Source: Heliocybe sulcata (lineage: Eukaryota; Basidiomycota; Agaricomycetes; Gloeophyllales; Gloeophyllaceae). From it: a stretch of DNA of 64,000 nt. Each line of letters begins with the position of its first letter. The first letter of the stretch is position 1. The stretch is from the NCBI GenBank assembly GCA_004369045.1, contig ML213514.1:232596-296595 (forward strand), read 5' to 3'. Shown here piece by piece: positions 1-10,998 of the stretch. Made by a program: the position numbers and the translations under genes. The notes below the pieces were generated by a model, which made no database searches, was not told the DNA's origin, and was given only the letters and a program-made list of their open reading frames with translations.

Positions 1-1
1 C

Positions 2-517
2 GTGCCCAAGGGCCATTTCGTCCTTGCGTGTCCCGCCGTAAGCCAAGTTGACCCTCGCATCTGGAAGAACGCCGATAACTGGGACCCTACGCGGTGGAGT
101 GACCCTGAGGGCGCCGCTGCGAAGGCATTCACGGAGTACACCGACGACAATGGCGAGAAGATCGACTATGGTTTCGGTCTTGTCAGCAAGGGTACGGATA
201 GCCCCTACCAACCGTTTGGTGCTGGCCGGCATCGGTGCATCGGCGAACAGGTGAGCGTCCTTCGCAGAGGATCTGTAGCAATGAGTCGCTAACGTCCGGG
301 AAACAGTTTGCTTACCTGCAGCTCGGCACTATCATCGCTTCTTTGGTCCGCAATCTTGAGCTACGGTTACCTGGTCCCTTCCCAGCACACAACTACCATG
401 TGAGTACTGGTATAGGGAGTGTGTGGATGCACTGCTGATACTGCTGCTCCCCAGACTATGATCACGCTCCCGAAGGACCCGCGTATCATTCAGTACAGAC
501 GGCGGCACCACGATTAG
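2..517 (+). CDS. ERG11: Lanosterol 14-alpha-demethylase (CYP51/ERG11), 3' end only
   Basis: C-terminal fragment of a cytochrome P450 running off the left edge of the window. Three exons are readable: 2-250, 307-399 and 455-517, all joined in frame. The first carries the haem-binding loop FGAGRHRCIGEQ, with the proximal cysteine inside F-x-x-G-x-R-x-C-x-G. The following FAYLQLGTI helix, the HNYH segment and a C-terminus ending in RRRHHD are typical of fungal CYP51. The enzyme removes the 14-alpha methyl group of lanosterol or eburicol in ergosterol synthesis in the ER and is the azole target. The N-terminal anchor and substrate-recognition regions lie outside the window, so assignment to CYP51 rather than another P450 rests on the C-terminal signature. 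Confidence 0.85.
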
Positions 518-916
518 ATGACCTTACGCACCGGTTTTGGTTTGGGTATCTTGTTTCATTACGACCTCACGATAGCGCATCATCCGTCCTATACCGACTT
601 ATTAGACCGGATACAGAAGGCGGTCCGTACCTGTAGCTTATATGGATCGACCGCGACAGAAAGTAGATTATAATCTGGGCATGTTGGTAGCAGTAGAAGT
701 ACAAGGGCAATGGAGCTGAACAAGCAGCTTTTATGATTATTTGGATGGGATTTTGAGCCGCACTGACCGCGCATGGATGGCTCGGGGATTGGTGCTGGGC
801 CTGTGATAGTACCGCTTTTCCCACGACCCTCGGCGTCTGACAGTCTGACAGACTTCCATTTCGAACTGTGGCGTTCAAGTCGCTGCCACCTGCTTGTATT
901 AATGCCGCTGGACCCG
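518..916. other. Intergenic stretch between CYP51 and the C3HC gene
   Basis: About 400 bases with no coding continuity in either neighbour's frame. It should hold the CYP51 3' UTR and the promoter of the next gene. I see no repeat, no RNA gene and no clear TATA box. Confidence 0.5.
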
Positions 917-2952
917 ATGGATTCCTCAAGCACGGTATCGACGTTCGCCAGCAGTGCGCAGACGAGCCACGCAAATGAAATCAAGGTGATTTGTTTGCTG
1001 GGAACAAAGGAACTGATCCTAACAAATGCACAGCGCAAGCTTGAAGATGCGTTGCAGAGTTTGGACGAGGCCGTTGGACCCATCTCTGATTCGAGTTCAT
1101 CAATCCACCCGCCGCCTCCGAAGAGACCTCGTGTAGCCAGGTCTATCTACTCGACGCTGGCGAAGTATGGTATCAAGGCAAAGAGCGACACATCGTCAGT
1201 TGCGCTCCAAGAATTGTCTTCAGCTTGGTCTGACCATAGCCCCTTTGTTTCGTCAGGGGTTCACCCATTAGCAAATCAGAGTCTCTATCCAAAGCGCCGC
1301 ACCTTTCCGCTATCCTCTCCCGAGCCGCAAGTCGCACAAAGAAAGCTCTACCCTTCCGGTTCTCCTCTGATGATGCAGCCATACCTTCATCTCCTTCATA
1401 TGGCGAGTACCGGCCCTCGTCCACACAATCGTTCATGCTGCGGCTTGCGACGTACAAGCTACCCACGTATTCCAACAAACCGGGCGCCATCGATGCCGTC
1501 GCGGCTGCAAAGTGCGGGTGGATAAACGATGGCAAGGAGCGGCTCGTGTGCGCGATGTGCAATGCGTCGTGGGTGCTCGCCGGGCGGGACAAGCTCTCTA
1601 AAGAAGCGGGTGCGTAGTATTGGAGTGCGTACGGTAGGTCATTTTGTCGACGACATGTTTGTAGCGAATGCCCTCGTGGAGAAGCAGCGCGTCAGTCTGG
1701 TTCAAAACCATAAGGACGGGTGTCCGTGGAAGACGCGGCAGTGTGATGGTGCGTATAGTCAGCCGCATCGTTGGAGGCTGGTACTCAACTTGCTCGCGGT
1801 AGACGCTGTTTATCGCATACCAATGAGATCCCCGGCTGCGATGGCGAGGGACCTCAAGGCCCGAGCCATTCAACTGAACCCTCTCCTCGAAACGGTGCAA
1901 ATCAAGCATCCTTTGGTAGGTTTCCCTTACATGCCTCACACAATGTTGTCTGATATGTCTGTCCAAAGTCATCTTCGCAAGTGCACGCGCTGGTATCTAC
2001 AATTAGGTCGATATCAAGTAAGCCGCCCACGCTAGATTTGGGTTTTGAAGAAGACAGTGCATCGCACAGAGCACCCTCCGAGCAATCTCATGATTCAGCA
2101 TCTGAGGCCGAGCCGGAACCCTCTGAAACGGCTATCCTAACTTCGCTATTCGGTTGGGAGATTGCACCTCCTCCTCCACCGCCAACCCGCCGCACGTCCT
2201 CATTCTCCCGCGTAACATCTACGGCATCGTCAAGGGCCGGCACACCGTCCCTGTCTACTCCTCCCTCTGTGAGCGCACTGTGGGGTGGTGGTCGCGCTCA
2301 GATGCCTCCGGTGATTTCGCACCCTAAGAGGCTCGGCTCGCATCTCTCGAGCCCGTCTGGTTCAGCCACAGGAGGCAAGCGGGAGTCGATTCTACATTGC
2401 CCGTTGTGTCAACGTCGGGTTGGATTATGGGCGTTTACGCCGCAAGATGAAGAGGGTCAGAAGACCCCTTCGCCGTCCAGCAGCTCCTCAAGCCGGCGGG
2501 CGAATCCTCAGCGGCAGTTTGACCTGCTCTTGGAGCACCGGAACTACTGTCCCTACGTGGTCAAGTCGAGCGTCGTCCCGTCCCTGCCCACGCAGACCCA
2601 GGGCATCAACGTGAATTTTGCGGCGCTGTCGCAGAGCGCGGTAGAGGGATGGCGAGCGGTGCTGCAGGTTGTGTCGCGATATGGCCTCGCGGAACGGCGC
2701 AGGAAGAAGTCGGCGCTGAATCGCCAACTGATCTCGGCGGGCAGCGAAGATGGGATGAGCTCAGGTGAAGGGGCGTCTCAAGGAGGCGGAGATGATTCGG
2801 ATATGGTGATCGACAGCGTGGAGGCGATGGTTGCTGAGGTTAAGACTCGCGGGGTATGTGTTTGCATCTGACTGTGTGGTTAAACTCAAGCTCACCTCAC
2901 TTGCTACCAGGGCAAAGACATACTAAAATACGTTAAGGGATTGCTTGGTTGA
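917..2952 (+). CDS. C3HC/Rsm1-type zinc-finger protein (ZC3HC1/NIPA family)
   Basis: Seven exons are inferred: 917-985, 1034-1198, 1240-1609, 1665-1748, 1803-1915, 1969-2853 and 2911-2952, giving about 575 residues. The first half has the C3HC finger (KCGWINDG followed by LVCAMC, later DGCPWKTRQCD). The second half has an Rsm1-like zinc domain (HCPLCQRRVGLW, then an FDLLLEH..YCP block) and a conserved helix around GWRAVLQVVSRYGL. A Ser/Pro-rich, probably disordered region lies between them. Family members (human ZC3HC1/NIPA, S. pombe Rsm1) act at the nuclear basket, in mRNA export or in F-box complexes. The ATG at 902 is an in-frame alternative start five codons upstream. The intron at 1199-1239 is short (41 nt) and has a weak donor. 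Confidence 0.8.
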
Positions 2953-3206
2953 ATCGAGACCTTTTCACTGTATTTGGTCCCGAGCTGTGTGTTCTGTATT
3001 GTACCTGAGTGCTGTGTTTTCCAACGGATTTCCCGGTGTCTATAAACGACCGTTCCTCAGTCAGATCTGATATGATCTGGCACAGGAGACGGCAGTGGCC
3101 GCGTATATCATCTGCGCTGTCTCAGGCTGCACGGCTAACTGTTCCAGCTGAGGGCTCCGCGCCCCTCGTTTCCGCTCTTTCTCTAACCTACCTTAGCTTA
3201 TCTATC

Positions 3207-4613
3207 ATGCCTGGTGGTTACGCCCCGCTTCCGAATCCACGGTCTGCGCCGGACGCGGAGCGGGAGATGGACGACGCATTCGAGTCGGACGGCGAAGAAG
3301 AGCAGAGCTTGGCAGAGACCAGGCCGTTGACCGGCGGGTATGGTATGTCTCAGGATGAGGAAGAGGGGACGAGCGGGGATGTTGTTAATGTTCCTGGGAG
3401 ATATGACTTTGAGAGGGACTATGACTTTCCCCCGCCGGGGTCGCCGCCGCCTGCGTCTGCGAGTGCGTTACCGTCTGACCTGGGCAATACGAATGGCGTG
3501 ATCCCCACATCTGTTGTTCGGCCACCTCCCCCTCGCCGATCCTTCGTTAGGAGAGCTGTTGGAGCGTTGTTGCCCAGCCATTACACTCGTATACCTACGG
3601 AGCCTGGCAACGCGAGACGAGTGGGCGCAGGCATCGAGAACGACGGGGTCTTTGCGAATGTGACAGCCAAGCCTTCTCGGGGTGTCGAGGTGCAGGGTGA
3701 CGATGGGAATATGTACGTGGTACCGGAGGATGCACAGAAGGAGATGCCGCCTGTGCGTATGGTCCTGTCTCTACTCATACCAGTCGATGACAACGCTCCT
3801 CTAGTCTTATGAGGCTGCGCGGTTGGATTCAGCTCCACCCTACTGGGAGACTACTGTACATGCCCCTTCTGCGATTGACGGCTCCGATATGATGGTCGAC
3901 GACCTGCCCACTGGCTCTAGCATGCAGTTCATCGCCAATTTCTTCACCTCGTTCTTCTTCCAGTTCCCCGGCTTCCTGCTCACCTACCTCCTCCACACAA
4001 CCCACGCGGCCAAGTTTGGATCGCGAGCGGGGCTGGGTCTTACTCTCATCCAGTTCGGGTTCTACTCGCGTACGCAGAGGATGGGAACTGGCGACGGTGG
4101 GAGCGGTTCTGAGGTGCTTCCGGGTGAGGAACTGGATGGGTGGCCGTCAGAGCTTACCCCGGATTCGGGCAATGCTACTATGAGCATAGGTAATGCCACG
4201 ATGCCCGACGACACCATAGTCTACAACGGAGGGTTCAACGGCGTTCCTTCAAGAGACTGGCTCGCATTCATCCTCATGACGCTAGGTCCGTCCATGACGC
4301 CACCCTTTCATTACCTCACCATTTGCTCACCGAATCTTATTTGATAGGCTGGATGCTCCTGCTGACGTCCGTCCTCGGTTTCTGGCGCGTGAAGCGGTGG
4401 GAGCGATCCATACGCTCGGCGTCCCAGCCGCAACCTCTCTCAGCAGAGGACATAGAGCATGACAGAACCGTGCGACGAAACTTGGAAATCGTCTTTGGTA
4501 TTCCACCGGACCACGACGAGAATAGCGACCGCCGTGGGGCTGCCGTCGCACCGGAAGCTCTGGCTGCTGAGGAGCGATTAACTAGGGACTTGCGCCAGGC
4601 GGGTCTGTTGTAA
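3207..4613 (+). CDS. BSD2/NDFIP-family adaptor for the ubiquitin ligase Rsp5/Nedd4
   Basis: Three exons, 3207-3752, 3805-4285 and 4348-4613, give 430 residues. The N-terminal half is acidic and proline-rich. Then comes PPSYEAARLDSAPPYWETT, with a PPxY motif (PPSY), a VDDLPTGS block and three hydrophobic segments: the FIANFF..FLLTYLL helix, the GSRAGLGLTLIQFGFY helix and the GWMLLLTSVLGFW helix. This is the BSD2/NDFIP layout. Family members sit in Golgi and endosomal membranes and recruit Rsp5/Nedd4 through PPxY to ubiquitinate metal transporters and other cargo for vacuolar sorting. The second PP of PPSY ends exon 1 and the SY begins exon 2. The first intron has an in-frame stop, so retention would end the protein before the membrane domain. 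Confidence 0.85.
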
Positions 4614-4972
4614 ATGGTGATATATGGTTCTCAAAACCGCTACCTAATTGTTGAGCGGTCGCTTCATGTTAACTTTAACTCGACTACTCGTGATTGATTA
4701 TTATTCTGTTGTACCGGTCGTAGTAGTATTGGACGATGGTGTAAGCTAGTTGTGTTAAGCGCGTTGATAGCACAGGTCAAATACCCCGCCTGGATGCTAC
4801 AAATTTGACTCTGTCTCAGTTTGAATGATGTTCGAGTGTAAGTCCACTTCACTCGCTCGCTCAGCGGCATACGTACAAAGCATGTGTCCATATTTAAATA
4901 CGCTCTCATCGCTACCTACGACAGCCTTCAAAGACATCCCTTCCATAGCGAAGACCGCTCACAGGCAAGGTT
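4614..4972. other. Intergenic stretch between the BSD2-like gene and HEN1
   Basis: About 360 bases downstream of the BSD2-like stop. No coding continuity. AT-rich words (ATTATTATTCTG, ATATTTAAATAC near 4,890-4,901) could form the 3' end signals and the HEN1 promoter. The TATTTAAA at about 4,891 lies some 80 bases upstream of the HEN1 start. Confidence 0.4.
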
Positions 4973-6551
4973 ATGGATTTGAACGACATTGATGAGCAAC
5001 CAGAGTTTAGGGTGACTTTCTCCCCGAACTTATATCTCCAAAGACGAGGATGGGTTCTTGATCAACTTCGACGAGAGCATGTAACACAGGCGAGTAGAAT
5101 ATCTGTCCTCCGTGCCCTCGAACTGATAGATACAATAGGTACTAGACGTTGGATGCGGGGAAGGCGAGCTCCTCGCATGTCTCTGCCAACCTGCACCGTG
5201 GCTCCCTCCGCCACCTTCCAACTCGCTCCCAAACGCCGACACTGAATCAACGTCGAGATGCACGGGGCCCTTTTCCTGCGCCCACTCTGAATCATTCTAC
5301 CCTGTACCCAACACCCTCCCCGACAAGATCGCGAACCTACACCCCTCCCATCTCGCCGGCCTCGATGTGTCGCCGCATGATCTGCAATTCGCGGTGCTAG
5401 GCACAGCCCCAAAGCCACCGTCGCATTGGAACGAGAATGTTAGGTGGGAGGCGTTGGAGGTGAAGTTGTGGCAAGGAGGGTTGGAGAGCTTGAACGAGGA
5501 GTTTGTCGGGGTGGAGTGTATTACCGCCATGGAAGTGTATGTATGCGCGCCTATACCCTTCGAATTCAATCTGAGCAGTTCATGCGATAGGATTGAGCAC
5601 CTGCCAGAACACATCTTACCCGATTTCGCCCCTGTCCTCCTGGGCGTGTACCATCCCCGCCTCCTCCTTGTGACAACCCCAAACTTTACATTCAATGCCA
5701 GATTCCATCCTCCCGATACCCCTGAATCACGAGTGGGCGGTTATCCTGACCCTACTGGAAGGACAGACCGTATCTTCAGACACCATGATCACAAGTTCGA
5801 GTGGGTGGTGGAGGAGTTCACGGAGTGGTGCGCAAGCGTCGCGGACGAGTGGGGATATACAGTGGAGGTTGCCGGTATAGGAAAGGCGGTCGAGCCAGAT
5901 GAGTGGGGAAGAGACGAGGAACTGGGCTATGCGAGCCAGGTAGCGAAGTTCAAGCGCATAGAGGGTGAACCACGCCAAGACGCACGCACGAAGAAGGCCA
6001 TGAAAGTGGTGAAGAGGGCAAGTAAGCAGACGAAGCATGAGCTGATAAAGACGCACCGATACGACGCGCACCCCCAAGCCCGCCATCCTCTGTCCCTCGA
6101 CGAAATAGGAGAAGCAGTCAAGGCAAAGATGCAGGAATTCCGCCAAGCTGTGACGAGACTAGAGGAGCTGTGGTTCGAGAACGACATTGCCGTCATGTGC
6201 GGTGGTTGGCTAGAGTTCCTCATCGCGGCGGTGGACCAGCACAAGGACTTGAAGATGATGAGAAAGGAAGGCAGGGGCAGGGCGGAGTGGCGGGTTGAGC
6301 TCCTGGGTGGTGTGCATGAGGAACCTGAGCCTTTCTGGGGCGAATGTGAACAGGATGAGTGGGAGTCGGAAGAGAACGCTGCAGAGGATGGCACTGTAGA
6401 TGACAAAAGCGAAACTGGAAGTGTACCTGGTTGGGGTGCGCCGTGCGGTGCTGGCGAGGATGGCCCTGCAGAATCTCAGGAGTCAGGATGGGCAAGGGGT
6501 TCAGGTTGGGGGAGTACAGAGGCGCATGGTGATAGTGGAACAGGGTGGTGA
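4973..6551 (+). CDS. HEN1: HEN1-type small-RNA 2'-O-methyltransferase with GW-rich C-terminal tail
   Basis: Exons 4973-5089, 5139-5536 and 5591-6551 give 491 residues. SAM motif I is VLDVGCGEGELL at about 40-51. The HEN1 metal site is present as E-V-I-E-H at about 171-175 and the downstream RHHDHKFEW at about 235-243, so the E-x2-E-H...H set is complete. HEN1 enzymes add a 2'-O-methyl group to the 3' terminal ribose of small RNAs and protect them from tailing and decay. The family core ends well before this protein does: a Lys/Arg-rich helix follows, then about 60 acidic, Gly/Ser-rich residues with four tryptophans, all next to glycine (PGWGAP, SGWARGSGWGS, TGW at the very end). This resembles GW/WG Argonaute-binding hooks. 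Intron 1 uses a GC donor (cag|gcgagt), required to give VTQ-VLDVG. There are no recognisable RNA-binding domains N-terminal to the methyltransferase, as in bacterial and animal HEN1 but unlike plant HEN1. Confidence 0.82.
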
Positions 6552-6728
6552 GACAGGAATGCAGACTGAAAAGCGAAGACAAGCGCGCGTGATGTGTCTG
6601 AATTAATGCAGATATACAGAAATGCTACAATGCTGGCATTGAAGGTCAATCGAATGTTGACGTAGCACAGATACGGGTTGGCACGTACATGGTATGGTAA
6701 TGTCGAGCAGGACGTGCAGCCTCCCCAC

Positions 6729-7049
6729 TCACTCCTCCACTGCAAAGTTCTTCGTAGGGACTGTGGCAAGGCTCAATTCGTGTTCACCGGTCAACGCCAA
6801 CAGCAACTCACCAATTAGTGGATGCACCTGTGCCATATAGGTGATCATCCACATAAGATAGCAGCATGACAGTGTCAGCAGCACACTCGTCCGTATTAAC
6901 CTGCAAAGCCAAATCAATCTTGCGTTGCACAGGGGTTCCAGGGTATCCACACACGTCTGATTAGGCCCTTTAGGCGTAGTGAACCACGCTGCAGCCATCA
7001 AGCCGAGAACAATGACAAGGATAACCACGACAGGGAAAGCCGACGACAT
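6729..7049 (-). CDS. VMA9: V-type ATPase V0 subunit e (Vma9-like)
   Basis: Three exons on the minus strand: 7049-6955, 6900-6812 and 6739-6729, giving 64 residues. Two transmembrane helices flank the family signature: FPVVVILVIVLGLMAAAWF, then TTPKGPNQT, then LIRTSVLLTLSCCYLMWMITY followed by MAQVHPLIVEE. The size and layout fit the small V0 membrane subunit e needed for V-ATPase assembly and vacuolar acidification. Both introns are multiples of three (54 and 72 nt) and stay open, so retention would insert residues without breaking the frame. The last coding exon is only 11 nt. The gene is convergent with HEN1, the stop codons lying about 180 bases apart. Confidence 0.87.
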   Translation of the reverse strand: MSSAFPVVVILVIVLGLMAAAWFTTPKGPNQTCVDTLEPLCNARLIWLCRLIRTSVLLTLSCCYLMWMITYMAQVHPLIGELLLALTGEHELSLATVPTKNFAVEE

Positions 7050-7177
7050 CGTAGCAAAGGTTAGAGTGCACGCCAGACGATCAAATCCAAACCCGGTTAC
7101 GCGCTCGCAGTCGTGCGAAAAGCTCCCTGACCGCTCAGCTCAGGCCTCACACTCAGAAGACTTAAACAGTCTCCGCA

Positions 7178-10100
7178 TCATCTACCATCTGTATTATGTC
7201 TACCATCGACTGAGCCAGCCGCATTCTTAATTTTTTCTAATTTCCGCTTTGCACCGCGTCTCCTCGCTTCCTTCCGTGCTTGCAACTGCTCATGCCACTC
7301 CCGCTCGACCTTCTTCAACATCTCCACAACCGTCTTCGCAGACCGCTTATCCTCTCTCAGGTAGAACGCCCTGATGAACATCTTATACAGTGGCTGGACG
7401 TGCCGCCTGAAAGAGATAGGAGTGGCCACCTTGGGCAGCAGGTTTCCAGCCGGGAACATCGAGGGCTGCGAGCCGAAAACAGTACCCATCCGCGGTCCAT
7501 GTCCACCGGTCGGGTACCCGCTCTCGGAGAGCGTGTCAAACAGTGCCTGCACATGCTGAGTACTGATGGCCCTCCGCCAACCTAGGATGGCTTTCACGAG
7601 AATGTTGACTGTCACACGGTCCGCCATGAAACCGTGCTCACGCACCAGTTTGTTGAGCGCGAGAACGAGCCGGTTCACTTGACGGGCATTGCGACACCTT
7701 CGGCCTACGAGTTCGCCGTGTAGCATGATGTTCCCCAACACAGCGCGCTGATCGGGACTGTGGCGGTCTCGCGTCTCGCGAAACCATTTCCAAGCGGCCT
7801 GCATCCGCCTCGCCCGAATGAGGAGGTTGAGGAAAAGCTTTGCCTCGTCGAAACCGACTTCCTTTTGCTTGCGAACAGTGGAAGCGGCCTTCAGACTCGC
7901 AATCGTCGCCGGAAGCCGCCCAAACTTGATCTTCTGCATCAAGGAGACATGAGGCGGCAGCGTTGCCACAGGATCACCAGAAGCCTCGCTGACCTCTACA
8001 GCGAGACTGTGGGCTTTATTGCGATATAAACCGGACAGTATGAGAGGTCGAAGAGCCGAGCCGAGCTTGATGTTGCTTTTGGAAATCTGCAGGTACAACT
8101 GGGTAGCCAAACGTGGCTGACAGTGCTGAAGTAGAGCGCCCAAGAACAGCTTGAGGAAGCGATGGCTGAAATAATGCGGCACACTTCGCCGCACAGATTC
8201 GAATACCGTGTAAGCTTCTCGGGCCTGGTCTTGGCGTATTAGGAGTAGCAGGGCGAACTCTACATATCTCCTCGGAGGAAAAGGAAGTTGGATCGAGCTC
8301 GACTGATATGACTTGACCATAGTTTGGCCGAGCATGCGAGCATCAAGATGTGGAAGGCGCGGAACCCCCTTATGAGCCAGCTCCAGGAGCACGCCATCAA
8401 TGACAATCCTAGCGTCGCTCGGTGGCAGTGAAGACTGGTTCAGGAGGGCCAACGCGGCTGAGATCATTCCGCGTTTCGCGAGTCCTTGGCCCACCGAGAC
8501 AACAGTCTCTGACTCCAGATGGAAACCGACTCGAAGAGCATCGTGATACAGGCTATATGCGTTCTCGGCATCGATCTGAACAAGTTGCGACAGAGCAGCG
8601 TTGACGGTTGCAGTCAACACACGCTCTGATAGGGCGACTGACGGGAGACCAGCCAGGGCTTCATCCCACGACTTCGAGCCGCTGAGAATGACAGAGGCTA
8701 AATACTCGATAAAGATCGGATCTGGGCTGCTCCCAGCTTCCGCCCATAATCCAGAGGACACGTAGGAGCAGTACAGCGACTCTCTCAAGGGCACTTCCTT
8801 GACTAGACAAGTGAGGCGCATAAAACAGGCGTAGATAGCGCGGACCACTAGAACAGGAGTGCTCGCGTATGCCGTCCTGCCTGCCCATTGATCCCAGAGT
8901 GCCCCAAGGATACTCCCCACGTCCTCAAGAACACTGCTGTCCACAGCGTATGCCTTCTCCAGAGTATGCAGTGCACAGATAATCTCCCAGTTTGTCTTGC
9001 CTGAGCTATCCGCCATGTCAGGCAAAGGAGATGCAGACGCTTCATCATTGAGCAATTTGAACAAATGAGGGGACGCATCCGAAAATGCAAGCAGTGACAG
9101 GTTCCGCCAAGAGCGGCACAGAGATTCAGCTGTACCGTCAGGACATAGATTCCCGAGCACTTCTGCTCTACACCATTCCACGATTTCTTCGGTAACAGGC
9201 GCCACGTCCGAAGATGGATGGGTCGAGAAGATGACGTTCAGCATCGCAGAAAGCAAGTCGGATACTGATAGGTGGTCGGCACTAGTCTTCCGCAAAGAGT
9301 GACCTGCCGACTTCCCAGGAGCAGAAGCGCGAGATTGAATTCGTTCTACCACCGCCGCCAAAATCTGCGTTTGCAGGGCCGGAGACAGCTTTGACCCATC
9401 GCGGAGAACCGCCTTCCATAGTACGTCACGATAGTCACTCATGACCGAGTCTAGTTCGCGCAGACAGCGGAGAAACGTGTGCAGAGCGTGGTTCACGGCA
9501 TTCTCATCACCATACCTCAGTACGGCATCCATGTAGGCGGCATGGGTATCCGGAGAGCGGGAATAGCGAGAGATATGATCATAATGCAGACGGGCAAGAG
9601 CGATGGCTTTGGTTTGGCGGGCATCTGAGTGATGTGAGTCAATTCCACGCGTAAGTCAGGGAATATTGAAAGCTCACTTTTCTTTGCTTCATCTACGACA
9701 AGATGAAGATCCTGCAGTTCCACCAAAGACGCCCGCATAATCCAGTAACGATCAGAATCACTCAGTAGTCCGCCCAGTTCTTGTTTATCCTGAGCCACGA
9801 CACCTAGGAAAGCCCAATAATCACGAGCATCTCCTGAATGAACACCGGAGGCCAATGGATGGTCGAAGTCACCAGCGGACGCAGCATCTCTGGAGAGACG
9901 GACGGCTATAGAGCCGAAGATGCTTATTAAGGCGCTCATTTCTGTCGAGCTCATAGCGCCCAACTGACAACGAGACTTGATAGACATGTACAAGAATTGG
10001 AGTGTACTAGGAGAGTGTGTCGCCCACGAGGTCTGAGAGAGAATCGTACACGGAGTCGGCGCGGGGGATGGGAGTTTAGAACGCGACGCGGGTTCCTCGG

Positions 10101-10446
10101 AAGTGTTGTCGGACGTGGCCTCGATTGGCGAGGGCGTAGATGCTGAACCCAGGACTTGGCGATTTGTGACGGTAGTCATGTTCCGATCATCTAGACCCAT
10201 TGACGGCGCCTGGGTTGTGCCTTCGAATTTTCTCTGGCCGTCAAGCTCAGGACATACTGAAGGCTTCTCTTCGGTCTTTGAAGAAGGCCGGTAAAGAGGA
10301 GTGTCTTCCACAGGATGCGGATGCCAGAGTTTGTCGTCGACGGCGGGGATTACTCCCACTACTCTATCTCCGACCGAGGAAGAACGCGGAGCAGGGTCAC
10401 CGAGCTTTAGAGATAGATACGACGCGCGTCGCCTAAGAGAGACCAT
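7178..10446 (-). CDS. Large PPR-like helical-repeat protein, probably mitochondrial
   Basis: Two exons, 10446-9678 and 9624-7178, joined by a 53-nt intron, give about 1,071 residues. The N-terminus begins MVSLRRRASYLSLKLG, basic and free of acidic residues, as expected of a mitochondrial presequence. It is followed by a Ser/Pro-rich region. The rest is a long run of amphipathic helices with PPR-like spacing, clearest toward the C-terminus around RMQAAWKWFRETRD, RVTVNILVKAILGWRR and YKMFIRAFYL. The end is a very basic coiled segment rich in Lys, Arg and Glu. I cannot place it in a named PPR family. A role in mitochondrial RNA metabolism is inferred only from the repeat type and presequence. 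Confidence 0.6.
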
Positions 10447-10998
10447 TGGTAACCACTCAAGTCTGTGATATATGTATTATCTTACCGAATACTCCATTGT
10501 ATGCCGTTCTGCCCGCCGACTACCGTTCGGACAGTCGACAAACGGCATCCAAACATTCCATTGCATCAGCCCTGTCTTAACAATACACGCCCGACTGTGG
10601 GTGAGCTCGACGCCGATCAGCGCACAAGCCTGGGTGGTGGTCGCTGTCGACGGTGGACACGAGGGCGAGAGCACTGAGCAGGTCGAACTGAACGGCGCGC
10701 TCGGTGGCGACCCATTTGTCTCCTGCCCGGCAAAATCCGCTCATCAAACTTTAAACTTCAAGTATACACGAACTGGCCTGCTCTCATTGACACCGTCAAC
10801 AGACAAGACGCCTTGAAAAATCCATTGACACATAAGGTATGTTTGAGACGCGCAAGACTCAGCCTTAATCTCACATATATGCAGAGGTCAATTGGGAGGC
10901 ACTCATACCACAGCCAAAACACACGTCTCCACGTACGTTTACTGAAGTTAATCATGTGTTGGGCCAAACTGAGCGACTCCCAGTAATAAAAAGTCACA
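10447..10998. promoter_or_regulatory. Shared upstream region of the PPR-like gene and the P0 gene
   Basis: A 550-base divergent spacer. No coding exon could be placed. A pyrimidine-rich tract before 10,999 fits a ribosomal-protein promoter or leader, and the leader may itself be spliced (gt and ag pairs around 10,839-10,884), but this cannot be settled from sequence. Confidence 0.4.
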
